A stretch of 64,000 nt of DNA from Litorivicinus sp. (GTDB taxonomy: Bacteria; Pseudomonadota; Gammaproteobacteria; Pseudomonadales; Litorivicinaceae). The notes under the pieces are model-generated. The model made no database searches. It was given only the letters and a program-made list of their open reading frames with translations, and was not told the origin of the DNA. The translations under genes and the position numbers were made by a program. Shown in pieces: positions 17,944 to 26,361 of this stretch (its first letter is position 1; each line of letters begins with the position of its first letter). The stretch is taken from NCBI GenBank assembly GCA_018401755.1, contig JAGYKJ010000006.1:124001-188000 (forward strand), given 5' to 3'.

Positions 17944-19261
17944 TTAAGACCGATGGAAGCCACAAGACAATCCCCGGAAACGCCAACAGCAGAATGATGC
18001 GCACAATTTCTGAGGCGAAGAAGGGCATCACCCCCGCAAATGTCTCTCGCATTGGGACATCTTTCGCCATGGCGGAGATGATGAATACATTCATTCCAAC
18101 CGGTGGAGTGATCAGACCGAGCTCGACCACGATCAGAGCCAAAATCCCAAACCAAATTTTCAGATCCTCGACGCTCATTCCAAAATCAAGTTCGCTGATT
18201 ACTGGCCAGAAAAATGGAATCGCGAGAAGGATCATTGACAGAGAGTCCATCAAGCATCCCAGTGCAATCAGGGCGAGCAATAAAAGAACCATAATCATCA
18301 TCGGCTCAAGCCCTGAGTTCAACATGGCTTCTGCAGCAGCCTGAGGTACCCCGCCTCGTGACATAAAGATTTTTAACATTTCTGCCCCGAGCAGAATGAG
18401 ATAGATCATTCCGGTCGTCTTCGCTGTATCAAAGAGCGCATTTTTGAGGCCTACGCGATCAACTCGCCTGAGCGCCAGCGCGTAAGCTGCGACCAAAAAG
18501 ACGCCCACCGCGGCAGCCGGTGTCGGATTAAAAATTCCAAAATAGATGCCTCCGATGACCGCACCAAAGATCAAAATGACCGGCAATACCCCGAAGGTCG
18601 CAGACCAAAACTCCTTTTGTCCGATCGCATCTCGCGCTGGACCAGAGTTCGGGAAAACGCGGACGTAAATAAAGATGGTCAGTAAAAACAAAATGACGGC
18701 CAAAATGCCTGGGACAAAGGCCGCCATGAACATCGTCACAATATTGGCTTCGACCAAGATGGCGTAAATCACAAGCACAACACTTGGCGGAATCAAAATC
18801 CCGAGGACACCGCCGGCGGCAAGTGTGCCCGTCGCAAGAGAGCTCTTGTAACGATATTTTTTAAGCTCGGGAAGAGCGACTTGGCCCATTGTTGATGCAG
18901 TTGCAAGTGATGATCCACAGACCGCACCAAATCCAGCACAAGCGAGGATAGCAGACATGGCGACGCCGCCTCTTGCCCAGCCAATCCAGGCATTTGCAGC
19001 CCGAAAAAGCTCCTGAGATAAGCCCGATCGCGACGCGATATTCCCCATCAAGACAAACATCGGAATCACCGAGAGGTCGTAGATGGAGAATTGGATATAG
19101 GCAAGGTCCTTCAACTGCGACATAAAGATCGCAGTCCCATTGAGCAGGCTCACTCCGATACCACCGACTAAAATCATGGCATAGGCGATCGGAACCCGAA
19201 TCGCAATGAGTAATACCAAGAATGCGAGACCACCGAGACCGACAACCAGTTCAAATCCCAT
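17936..19261 (-). CDS. dctM: TRAP transporter large permease DctM
   Basis: Twelve-helix inner-membrane subunit that forms the Na+-driven transport path, 441 residues, the usual DctM length. Typical stretches are RVPIAYAMILVGGIGVSLL near the N-terminus, GFGAVCGSSLATASTMGQVALPELKKYRY (about residues 110-138), GGVLGILIPPSVVLVIYAIL and the C-terminal GLITPPVGMNVFIISA. ATG at 19261 has AGGAAG 8 nt upstream. It is the third gene of dctPQM, after dctQ by 20 bp, and its stop overlaps the PanE-like gene. Confidence 0.95.
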   Translation of the reverse strand: MGFELVVGLGGLAFLVLLIAIRVPIAYAMILVGGIGVSLLNGTAIFMSQLKDLAYIQFSIYDLSVIPMFVLMGNIASRSGLSQELFRAANAWIGWARGGVAMSAILACAGFGAVCGSSLATASTMGQVALPELKKYRYKSSLATGTLAAGGVLGILIPPSVVLVIYAILVEANIVTMFMAAFVPGILAVILFLLTIFIYVRVFPNSGPARDAIGQKEFWSATFGVLPVILIFGAVIGGIYFGIFNPTPAAAVGVFLVAAYALALRRVDRVGLKNALFDTAKTTGMIYLILLGAEMLKIFMSRGGVPQAAAEAMLNSGLEPMMIMVLLLLALIALGCLMDSLSMILLAIPFFWPVISELDFGMSVEDLKIWFGILALIVVELGLITPPVGMNVFIISAMAKDVPMRETFAGVMPFFASEIVRIILLLAFPGIVLWLPSVLSG

Positions 19262-19281
19262 GCAAATGCTTCCTCAATCGA

Positions 19282-19800
19282 TCAATGTGGGGTTGGGCTG
19301 TCACCGCCCTCGGGATACATCAAGGTCACGACTGCAGCGAGCGCAAGTAGAATCAAGGATCCAAGTGTCGGAACAAAGGCATACCAAATTGGTATCTGCA
19401 GAATCGTCGTGGTTTCTAAGTAGGTCTGGTAATCCTTTAACCCGACGAACATCCGCCAAATTAGTAACAGACTAAAGATGAACGCAATGAATGACCCCAG
19501 CCGACTCAACCACCGATTCACGGTTGGACCGGCATTTTGTGTGAAAATGTCAGCAGACACATTTGAAAACGTCAGTTGGCAATACGGTAGGAAGGCAAAA
19601 GCCGCAATGGCGACACCCATCTCTGTTAATTCAAAATCACCCGGAAATGGGGATGCGAGCAAAAAGCCCATGACCGCGCTCACTGTCGTCATGAGGACCA
19701 CTGCCAGCAATACAACGCCGCCCAGAAGTGCCCACACGTGAATCAAACGAACCAGCCACTGCAATGCAGTGGCTGGTGGATTAAGGGCAGATGCCCGCAT
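19282..19800 (-). CDS. dctQ: TRAP transporter small permease DctQ
   Basis: Four-helix small membrane subunit that assembles with DctM, 172 residues. Hydrophobic segments and the family pattern LTEMGVAIAAFAFLPYCQLTFSNVSADIFT (about residues 60-90) are clear. ATG at 19800 is preferred: it lies 1 nt after the dctP stop (TAACATG), whereas the ATG at 19821 falls inside dctP. A 12-bp perfect hairpin covers codons 8-16 (see 19751-19777) and could hold down its expression relative to dctP. Confidence 0.92.
   Translation of the reverse strand: MRASALNPPATALQWLVRLIHVWALLGGVVLLAVVLMTTVSAVMGFLLASPFPGDFELTEMGVAIAAFAFLPYCQLTFSNVSADIFTQNAGPTVNRWLSRLGSFIAFIFSLLLIWRMFVGLKDYQTYLETTTILQIPIWYAFVPTLGSLILLALAAVVTLMYPEGGDSPTPH
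19751..19777 (-). promoter_or_regulatory. Perfect hairpin inside the 5' end of dctQ, just after dctP
   Basis: Arms ACCAGCCACTGC (19751-19762) and GCAGTGGCTGGT (19766-19777) pair perfectly over 12 bp with a 3-nt loop. In the dctPQM mRNA it begins 24 nt after the dctP stop codon and lies within dctQ codons 8-16. The position suits a structure that protects the upstream dctP message from 3'-5' decay and slows translation of dctQ. That would give an excess of binding protein over membrane subunits. It is not followed by a T run. Confidence 0.6.
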
Positions 19801-19801
19801 G

Positions 19802-20836
19802 TTACTTGGAATACTTGGCAATCAATTCACGAGCCTTGGCAACCATTGCGTTACCGTCAATGTTCTGTCCCTTCACCTCAGACACCCACTTTTGCACGAC
19901 AGGCTCTAATGCGACCCGGAAGGCATCGGTTTCGGCTGGAGTCAAAGTGATGTGCTTATTGCCCGCTGCGGTTGCAACAGCAATCCCAGCATCATCTGTC
20001 GCAGCCCAAACAGAGCCCACTTTTTCATACCACGCCGCATTCACCTTCTCGATTGCTGCTTGGATATCTGCGGGGAAGGAATCCCAACGTGCTTTGTTCA
20101 TCGTTACCTGAAAGGTCGTCGTCCCAAAACGTGTCTTGTTGTGGCCTTCAATTTGATACTCAGTTAGGTCTTGAAGCTTCAGTGGAGGAATGATTTCCCA
20201 AGGGATCAAGGCGCCATCCACCACTTTCTTAGACAGTGCTGGCGGCAGGTCTGGCACAGGCATCGCCGTTGGGGCAGCACCCAATGCTTCAATCACCCAG
20301 GCGCCCGTTCGAGTTGGGATCCGTAGCTTTGTCCCGGCCAGATCGGACGGTGACCGAACTTCTTTATCCACCATATGAATCGCTTGGCCCTGGTGTACGT
20401 GCAGGAACATCACTTTCATTCCGTCGTACTCTGGCGCGAGATATTCATCAAACATATCGCGCATCGCCAATCCAGTCGCTTGCGGATCGTTGGTATGAAT
20501 GAAGGGAAGCTCAAAAACTTCCGTCCGAGTAAAGAGTCCAGGTGTGTAGCCGTTGACCGTCCACACAATGTCGACCACGCCATCGCGAACCTGGCGAACC
20601 AACTGGGGTGGCTTGCCGCCAAGTGACATCGCTGGATAGATATCGATCTTCACCCGACCACCGGTCGCTTCTTCAATATCCTTCGCCCAAGGCTCTAACA
20701 TCTGAGTTTGTGCAGGTGCCTTGGGACCCAGCAGATGATGCAGTTTTAACGTGTAATCCGCGGCGGTTGCAGACGCTGCGACGCAGACTGCAGTGACCGT
20801 CGCCGCGAGTCGTGCGGTCAGTTTTTTTGGAATCAT
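19802..20836 (-). CDS. dctP: TRAP transporter solute-binding protein DctP
   Basis: Periplasmic DctP-type binding protein of 344 residues with a signal peptide (MIPKKLTARL..., cleavage after ASATAA near residue 25). Seen are LKLHHLLGPKAP, the DctP helix LVRQVRDGVVDIVWTVNGY, and KLRIPTRTGAWVIEALGAAPT, which carries the conserved Arg that usually holds a substrate carboxylate. ATG at 20836 has GGAGG 8 nt upstream; the frame extends to 20974 without support. Next to the lig genes, an aromatic or pathway carboxylate is a reasonable substrate; the sequence alone does not prove it. Confidence 0.94.
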   Translation of the reverse strand: MIPKKLTARLAATVTAVCVAASATAADYTLKLHHLLGPKAPAQTQMLEPWAKDIEEATGGRVKIDIYPAMSLGGKPPQLVRQVRDGVVDIVWTVNGYTPGLFTRTEVFELPFIHTNDPQATGLAMRDMFDEYLAPEYDGMKVMFLHVHQGQAIHMVDKEVRSPSDLAGTKLRIPTRTGAWVIEALGAAPTAMPVPDLPPALSKKVVDGALIPWEIIPPLKLQDLTEYQIEGHNKTRFGTTTFQVTMNKARWDSFPADIQAAIEKVNAAWYEKVGSVWAATDDAGIAVATAAGNKHITLTPAETDAFRVALEPVVQKWVSEVKGQNIDGNAMVAKARELIAKYSK

Positions 20837-21023
20837 GGGCTCGCCCTCCGGTAAATTGTCATTGTTATTTCTGATCGTAGCAGTGACATGCAACGATATG
20901 GCCGAAGCGTACCCCCTTCTCTGGCGAAAAACAGCACTCGCGCACATCAATTCACGCAAACGCCACGCCAGCACGCATACTTTTCATACGCATCTCAAGT
21001 TTACGCTCCGCGAGCCCAAGTGT

Positions 21024-21035
21024 ATTGTATACAAA
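21024..21035. promoter_or_regulatory. GntR-type operator before the MFS-pobA operon
   Basis: ATTGTATACAAA contains the perfect palindrome TTGTATACAA (21025-21034), the shape expected for a FadR/VanR-subfamily GntR operator. It ends 2 nt before the ATG at 21037, so a bound repressor would block this transcript's start region. A near copy (ATTGTGTACAAT) precedes vanA at 26230-26241, beside the vanR-like gene. The repressor assignment is inferred. Confidence 0.6.
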
Positions 21036-21036
21036 A

Positions 21037-22257
21037 ATGAGCAGTCAACGAAAAATGAAGACACCTGAACACACCCTGTCTGGCTATCAACTCACGTGGC
21101 TCGTAGTCGGCTGCGGTGCGATTGGTGGAATGAACTTAGCCAAGCTCGGACCCGCAATGAGTCAGCTAATTTCGGACTACGAACTCAGTCTGACCGTGGT
21201 TGGATTATTGGCTTCGATATTTACTCTAATATCTGTATTTATTGGGGTTTTTATAGGTTCTTCAATGCAGAATCTAGGCCCAAAACGACTCATACTCACA
21301 GCCATGGTCTGCGCCGGTGCGGGAAGTCTGATCGCTGTCCTTGGGGACTCGGTCTTGATTCTAATGGCAGCCCGCGCACTGGAGGGAATCGCGCTGATTC
21401 TAACGATGATCGCTGGGCCAACATTAATCGTAATGTATACAAACCCAGCACATCGCGGAAAATACCTCGGGGTCTGGGGTGGGTTTATGCCGATCGGAAA
21501 TAGTACTGGGATCTTAGCCGCGCCAGTTTTATTGCCAGACTACGGTTGGCAGGGACTCTGGATCATGTCAGGCGTACTCGCCCTCTGCATGGGAATCGCC
21601 GCATCACGATGGATTCCTAATGATCCCAAGCCGCTGATCGCACGCATTGATCGCACGCTCCTCATGGATGCGGTCAATACCCACGCGTTAGTCGCCATCG
21701 GTCTGGTCTTCGCATCTCACTCATTGGTGTTCCAGATCATTTTGCAGTTTGTGCCCCTCTACACAGAGACCAGTCTCGGGCTCGGCCTAGTAATGGGAAC
21801 CGTTGCAGCAGCCGCGTTTTGCATTCTCAACTTTTTTGGCAACGTACTCACCGGCCGATTGATTCACCGAGGGTTCTCCCCACACCTGTTAATGAGCGGT
21901 ACCTACCTTGTGATGCCTGTGATTGCGGCGATTTTATTCTCTCCCGATGCGGGCATTACAGCGAAGGCACTTGCCTTGGTGGTGGCCGCGCTGATGACAT
22001 CGCTGACACCACCTAGCGCGTTCTATCTGGTCTCACGCATGACGCCCACTCCACGCCATACGGCTGCATTCAATGGCTACATGCTGCAGGTTCAAAGCCT
22101 TGGGATATTGATCGGCCCTCTGGCCACAGCCTGGGCCGTGGAGCGATTCGGTGGCTGGCAATACACCAGTTATGTCATCGGAATCAGCTGTTTACTTACC
22201 CTTGTACTCATTTACGCGGTCATACGTCCGCTGACTCTTCACATCATGGAGGCATAA
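21037..22257 (+). CDS. MFS transporter (pobA operon)
   Basis: Major facilitator carrier of about 406 residues with 12 hydrophobic segments. The motif after helix 2 is degenerate (GSSMQNLGPKRLILTAMV, about residues 76-93); the overall pattern resembles the CynX/NimT-like branch. The start is uncertain: ATG at 21037 or 21055, neither with a clear SD; a GntR-type palindrome touches the first. The stop lies 2 nt before pobA, whose SD (GGAGG) is inside this gene, so the two are coupled. That makes import of 4-hydroxybenzoate, or a related aromatic acid, the best guess. Confidence 0.88.
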   Translation: MSSQRKMKTPEHTLSGYQLTWLVVGCGAIGGMNLAKLGPAMSQLISDYELSLTVVGLLASIFTLISVFIGVFIGSSMQNLGPKRLILTAMVCAGAGSLIAVLGDSVLILMAARALEGIALILTMIAGPTLIVMYTNPAHRGKYLGVWGGFMPIGNSTGILAAPVLLPDYGWQGLWIMSGVLALCMGIAASRWIPNDPKPLIARIDRTLLMDAVNTHALVAIGLVFASHSLVFQIILQFVPLYTETSLGLGLVMGTVAAAAFCILNFFGNVLTGRLIHRGFSPHLLMSGTYLVMPVIAAILFSPDAGITAKALALVVAALMTSLTPPSAFYLVSRMTPTPRHTAAFNGYMLQVQSLGILIGPLATAWAVERFGGWQYTSYVIGISCLLTLVLIYAVIRPLTLHIMEA

Positions 22258-22259
22258 CC

Positions 22260-23438
22260 ATGCAACGCTTCATTACAGATATCGCAATCGTTGGCGCAGG
22301 CCCCTCCGGCATGATGCTTGCAAAATTACTGCACAATGCAGGGATTCGCGCCATCCTCATTGAACGCCAACCCATGCAACATGTCTTGACGCGGATCCGG
22401 GCAGGCGTCCTAGAGCAAGGGTCGGTTAACCTACTCACACAGGCGGGTGTGGGTGCTCGAGTTGCGCGCGAAGGACAACGCCACTCAGGCTTTATGCTGA
22501 GTTATGGCGATGACCAACTCAGAATCGATCTCGAAAGCCTGGTCAACAGCGAAGTCACTGTCTACGGACAAACCGAGGTCACCAAAGATCTCTATAACGC
22601 CCTGAATGCGGATGGCATTGTGATCTTGGATCACGCCTCTGAAACCGCTGTTATTGACCTCGATACGGAGCAGCCCGCGATTACCGGTGTTCGCGACGAT
22701 GGCCCATTCGAAGTCCGAGCTCAGTTTGTTGTCGGATGTGATGGATTTCGGGGTATTGCGCGACAAGCAATTCCGGAGAGCGTGCGGACCGACTACGAGC
22801 GGATCTATCCCTTTGGCTGGCTGGGTATTCTGTCGGAGACAAAGCCTGCGAACCACGAGCTGATCTATGCCAGCCACCCCAATGGCTTCTCCCTATGTTC
22901 CATGCGCTCAGAGCGATTGTCGCGCTACTACATTCAATGTTCGCTGCAAGATACGGTCGATGAGTGGAGCGATGAGCGCTTTTGGGAGACGCTGAAATCA
23001 CAAATTCCACAAGATATCGCTCAGTCCTTGGAAACAGGGCCCTCGATCGAGAAATCGATTGCACCGCTACGGAGTTTCGTGTGTGAACCCCTGCAATATC
23101 AGCGCCTGTTTATTGCTGGAGATGCAGGGCACATTGTTCCACCGACAGGCGCCAAAGGACTGAACTTAGCGTTTTCTGACATCCATTATCTCTCGAGCGG
23201 ATTGATCAGCTATTTCCACTCGGGCGATGAGACAGGTCTGAACGGATACTCTGACAAAGCCCTCAAGCGGATTTGGAAGTCTGAACGCTTTAGTTGGTGG
23301 ATGACTTCCTTGCTCCACAAATTTGAATCAGAAGACACCTTTGCTGAAAAGATGCGTCGCGCAGAATTTGAGTTCTTATGCCAGTCGCGCGATTATCAAC
23401 GTGCATTGGCTGAGAACTACATTGGCTTACCCTACTAA
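22260..23438 (+). CDS. pobA: 4-hydroxybenzoate 3-monooxygenase PobA
   Basis: FAD-dependent class A hydroxylase that turns 4-hydroxybenzoate into protocatechuate using NAD(P)H and O2; 392 residues against 394 in Pseudomonas. Seen are GAGPSG (12-17), LTRIRAGVLEQGSVNLL, the DG motif VGCDGFRGIARQAIP, ELIYASHPNGFSLCS with the Tyr and Ser that hold the substrate, SRYYIQ, GDAGHIVPPTGAKGLNLA and the C-terminal ENYIGLPY with the Tyr equivalent to Y385. It is the middle gene of an MFS-pobA-aldolase operon and supplies substrate to LigAB. Confidence 0.96.
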   Translation: MQRFITDIAIVGAGPSGMMLAKLLHNAGIRAILIERQPMQHVLTRIRAGVLEQGSVNLLTQAGVGARVAREGQRHSGFMLSYGDDQLRIDLESLVNSEVTVYGQTEVTKDLYNALNADGIVILDHASETAVIDLDTEQPAITGVRDDGPFEVRAQFVVGCDGFRGIARQAIPESVRTDYERIYPFGWLGILSETKPANHELIYASHPNGFSLCSMRSERLSRYYIQCSLQDTVDEWSDERFWETLKSQIPQDIAQSLETGPSIEKSIAPLRSFVCEPLQYQRLFIAGDAGHIVPPTGAKGLNLAFSDIHYLSSGLISYFHSGDETGLNGYSDKALKRIWKSERFSWWMTSLLHKFESEDTFAEKMRRAEFEFLCQSRDYQRALAENYIGLPY

Positions 23439-23451
23439 CCGGAGGCGCGCG

Positions 23452-24231
23452 ATGGATCGCTTTGAGATTGAATGGCCTGCGGCACCTGTCGGGATGGCGG
23501 ATCCAGAGTGGCAAGCTCGACTTCAACTTGCTGCCTGCTATCGTCTGGTGGATTTGTACGGCTGGACCAGCGTGGTCTATAACCACATCACGCTTCGCAT
23601 CCCTGGCACCGAGCACTTACTCATCAATCCCTTTGGGATGCGATATGACGAGATACGAGCGACAGATCTCATCGTCATCGACATTGATGGGAACCCAATC
23701 TCTCAAAGTGATTGGCCAGTCAATCAAGCGGGTTATGTGATTCATTCGACCGTACATCGAGCGCGCCCGGATTTGCACTGTGTCTTACACACACATGAGC
23801 CCTTCTCACAAGCTCTGTGTGCGCTTCAGTCAGAAGTCATTCCCGTAACCCAAGAAGGCTGCCAATTTTACCAGCGTGTGGGGTACCACAAATTTGAAGG
23901 AATTGTGCTCGATGGGTCTGAAGCACCCCACATTGTTCAAGCGCTCGGGCAACAGCACCATACGCTGGTTCTCAAGAACCACGGTCTGATCACGGCAGGA
24001 TCCTCACCCACATGGGCCTTCGTGCGTCACCACGCCTTTATTCGCAACGCGCAAGTTCAGCTGACTGCGATGGCAGCTGGGAATATCAGTCTGATCGATC
24101 CAGAGGTGATGGAAAAAACTCGCGAGCAGTTTGAGGGTGGGAGTGCGCAAGCTGGTGCAAAAGAGCGCCACCCCGAATGGCCTGCGTTGCTGCGACACAT
24201 TGATCAGCGTGATCCAACTTGGAAACAGTGA
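23452..24231 (+). CDS. Class II aldolase/adducin family protein
   Basis: Zinc-dependent class II aldolase fold of 259 residues. Metal histidines are visible in VLHTHEPF and LKNHGLITAG. The residue region of the catalytic Glu in fuculose-phosphate aldolase reads NQAGYVIHSTVH, the adducin-like variant, so aldol chemistry of the sugar type is doubtful. ATG at 23452 has GGAGG 6 nt upstream. It follows pobA by 13 bp, so it belongs to the 4-hydroxybenzoate operon, where no known step requires it. It could be a decarboxylase or lyase for a side product. The frame opens earlier (23323) inside pobA, without support. Confidence 0.85.
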   Translation: MDRFEIEWPAAPVGMADPEWQARLQLAACYRLVDLYGWTSVVYNHITLRIPGTEHLLINPFGMRYDEIRATDLIVIDIDGNPISQSDWPVNQAGYVIHSTVHRARPDLHCVLHTHEPFSQALCALQSEVIPVTQEGCQFYQRVGYHKFEGIVLDGSEAPHIVQALGQQHHTLVLKNHGLITAGSSPTWAFVRHHAFIRNAQVQLTAMAAGNISLIDPEVMEKTREQFEGGSAQAGAKERHPEWPALLRHIDQRDPTWKQ

Positions 24232-25164
24232 TTAGAGATCAAGCACCAGTCGCGACGAACTGGCACGCGAACAGCACACCGCAATCAGGGATTGACTGGC
24301 TTTCTCGTCAGGAGTCAGAAAAGAATCTCGGTGATCAATCTCGCCCGCACACACCGGGGTAATACAGGTGCCACAAATGCCTTCTTCGCAGGCATAGGGC
24401 ACGTCAATACCGACGCGCTCAAGTGCAGATAGAATCGTCTCTCCCTCTGACACCTCAACACTGACGCCAGACTGTGCGCATTCGACCACAAAACAATCGC
24501 CAGACGTTTCCAGATCCTTCTGACGAAAACGCTCCACACTCAGCCGACCCTGCAACCCTCGATCGATCAATCGCGACTCCAGCATATCGAGATAGCCGGC
24601 CGGACCACAGGCAAAATAGGCAGTCTTCAAGGGCATCTGATCCAGCACGGAATCAAACTGAAGTCGCTCGCCACAGGAGCCATCATAAAGACGTAACGTG
24701 GAAGCCCAAGGCTTCTGTGCGAGCACATCCAAATAGGCAGCCTCGCTCCGCGCGCGGACGCTGTAGTGAAATGCCAACGGCTGACCATCCGCCCAGACTC
24801 GGTCCGCCAAACTGATCAAGGGGGTCACACCAATACCGGCTGCAAAAAATACATGCATCGGTGCAGTGATCACCCGAAATGTGGTCTTTGGGGCAGAAAT
24901 CTCGATCTCCTCACCAATCGCCAAGGATGTATGGAGATACTCCGACCCTCCACGCGATGTCACTTCACGTAAGACTGCGATCTCAAACTGATTCGCCTGC
25001 GTACAAGGGACTAACGAGTAAGATCGTATTAAGCCGTTTGCAAGGCGCATATCCAGATGCGCACCCGGCGCAAACTGCGTTGAGACATGCTCTTGCGGCT
25101 GGATCTGAATACGTCGAATTTGCGGAGCGAGCGCGTCGATCCGCGTCACCGTGGCCTTATACAT
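24232..25164 (-). CDS. vanB: Vanillate O-demethylase reductase subunit VanB
   Basis: Electron-transfer partner of VanA, 310 residues: an FNR-type flavin and NAD(P)H domain followed by a C-terminal plant-type 2Fe-2S ferredoxin domain. Seen are RSYSLVP (flavin binding, about residue 54), FFAAGIGVTPLISLA, ACGPAGYLDMLE and the cluster motif PYACEEGICGTCITPVC. ATG at 25164 overlaps the vanA stop by 8 bp, so the frame extending to 25197 is not the start. It ends head to tail against the class II aldolase with no gap. Confidence 0.93.
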   Translation of the reverse strand: MYKATVTRIDALAPQIRRIQIQPQEHVSTQFAPGAHLDMRLANGLIRSYSLVPCTQANQFEIAVLREVTSRGGSEYLHTSLAIGEEIEISAPKTTFRVITAPMHVFFAAGIGVTPLISLADRVWADGQPLAFHYSVRARSEAAYLDVLAQKPWASTLRLYDGSCGERLQFDSVLDQMPLKTAYFACGPAGYLDMLESRLIDRGLQGRLSVERFRQKDLETSGDCFVVECAQSGVSVEVSEGETILSALERVGIDVPYACEEGICGTCITPVCAGEIDHRDSFLTPDEKASQSLIAVCCSRASSSRLVLDL

Positions 25165-26209
25165 GGACACTCTCCGTATCTCCCTGCTGTTCAGCATCCC
25201 AAAGCTTTTGAATCATTCGCCGCGATTGCACGCCGCCGGCGTCAATATCGAGCATGAGCAGCTTGCGTGCGGGATGACGATCAAGCGAACACTGTTGTGC
25301 CTCAAGGATTGCAAGATCCTCCGCAAAAATCGCACCTTGACCATCGCGAACTGTCTCAGTCACTGATGCGTCATCCACCGCCCAGGTACGCGCCATTCCC
25401 CAAAAATACCAGTGGCTGGTCGCCGTTTCAGGGGTCATAAAATCCACCACAACGGCTTGCGTCTTCACCGCAGATGGCGCCTCAGGACCCCCATGACCCA
25501 CCAAAGCAACACCGACATCGATCATCACATGGCTCGGTGCGTGGAATCGGCAGACTTGCCAGCGATCAACCCGCGCATCTGGATCGAGTCCGCGCTGTTG
25601 CATGGCCATCCTCCAAAACGGTGGCGCCTGGACATTGTCCATGAACCGGCTGGTGACCACGGTGTCATCAATGACCTTTGTTCGAACAGGCTGTTCATCG
25701 ATTTCCGGTTGGCCAATGCTCGAAGCATGCACATAGGTCTCGTGAGTCAAGTCCATCAAATTATCAATCATCAATCGATAATCGGCGCGCACATGGTACA
25801 AACCACCGCCATACGCCCAGCCGGGTTGGGTTGCCCACTCAAAGGCAGGAAGTGCGTCAGGATCAGCAGCGTCCGAATCACCCGGCCATACCCAGACAAA
25901 CCCAAACCGTTCCAGTGTGGGAAAACGTCGATTACATGGAAAACTGTGCACCCGCTGCTTCGGCATCGATGCCACAGAACCATCGGCGGCAAGACGCAAT
26001 CCATGGTATCCGCAGACCAGCTCACCATTGTCGACAAATCCCAACGACAGGGGTGCCCCGCGGTGAGGACAAAAGTCCTCAACAGCCGTCACTTGGCCTT
26101 GCGCATCGCGAAAAAAGACCATGGGCTGCTCCAAGATTATTCGCGCAAATGGACGATCGACAACATCCTCGGGTCGACATGCGACATACCAATAATTTTT
26201 AAGCATCAT
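25157..26209 (-). CDS. vanA: Vanillate O-demethylase oxygenase subunit VanA
   Basis: Rieske non-haem iron monooxygenase that removes the methoxy carbon of vanillate as formaldehyde, yielding protocatechuate; 350 residues. The Rieske ligands are C47, H49, C66 and H69 (CPHRG and CGYHG). The mononuclear iron motif is DNLMDLTHETYVH, with H156 and H161. Similar oxygenases act on syringate or other methoxy acids, so the exact substrate is inferred from the neighbouring vanB and protocatechuate pathway. A GntR-type palindrome lies 21 bp before its ATG, and the vanR-like gene is divergent. Confidence 0.92.
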   Translation of the reverse strand: MMLKNYWYVACRPEDVVDRPFARIILEQPMVFFRDAQGQVTAVEDFCPHRGAPLSLGFVDNGELVCGYHGLRLAADGSVASMPKQRVHSFPCNRRFPTLERFGFVWVWPGDSDAADPDALPAFEWATQPGWAYGGGLYHVRADYRLMIDNLMDLTHETYVHASSIGQPEIDEQPVRTKVIDDTVVTSRFMDNVQAPPFWRMAMQQRGLDPDARVDRWQVCRFHAPSHVMIDVGVALVGHGGPEAPSAVKTQAVVVDFMTPETATSHWYFWGMARTWAVDDASVTETVRDGQGAIFAEDLAILEAQQCSLDRHPARKLLMLDIDAGGVQSRRMIQKLWDAEQQGDTESVHV

Positions 26210-26229
26210 TGCCGCTACCTTGCGTATTT

Positions 26230-26241
26230 ATTGTGTACAAT
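26230..26241. promoter_or_regulatory. GntR-type operator between vanA and the vanR-like gene
   Basis: ATTGTGTACAAT is palindromic except at its central GT and resembles the palindrome at 21024-21035. A further related element, TTGGATACATT, lies near 26282-26292. Both are in the 152-bp gap between divergent vanA and the GntR gene, where an autoregulating VanR would bind. Confidence 0.6.
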
Positions 26242-26361
26242 TTTGGCATAATTCTGCATAAAAATAGATACAAAACTCAATATTGGATACATTAAATCCA
26301 AAGGTAGCGAACTGGAGGGGTCAGTGGTGATCTTTCTTCGCGGAGCGTTTAATGTGTCGAT

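Noticed and set aside
21434-21441. Another TGTATACA palindrome
   Set aside because: It lies deep inside the MFS coding sequence, not at a promoter; an 8-nt palindrome of this type can occur by chance.
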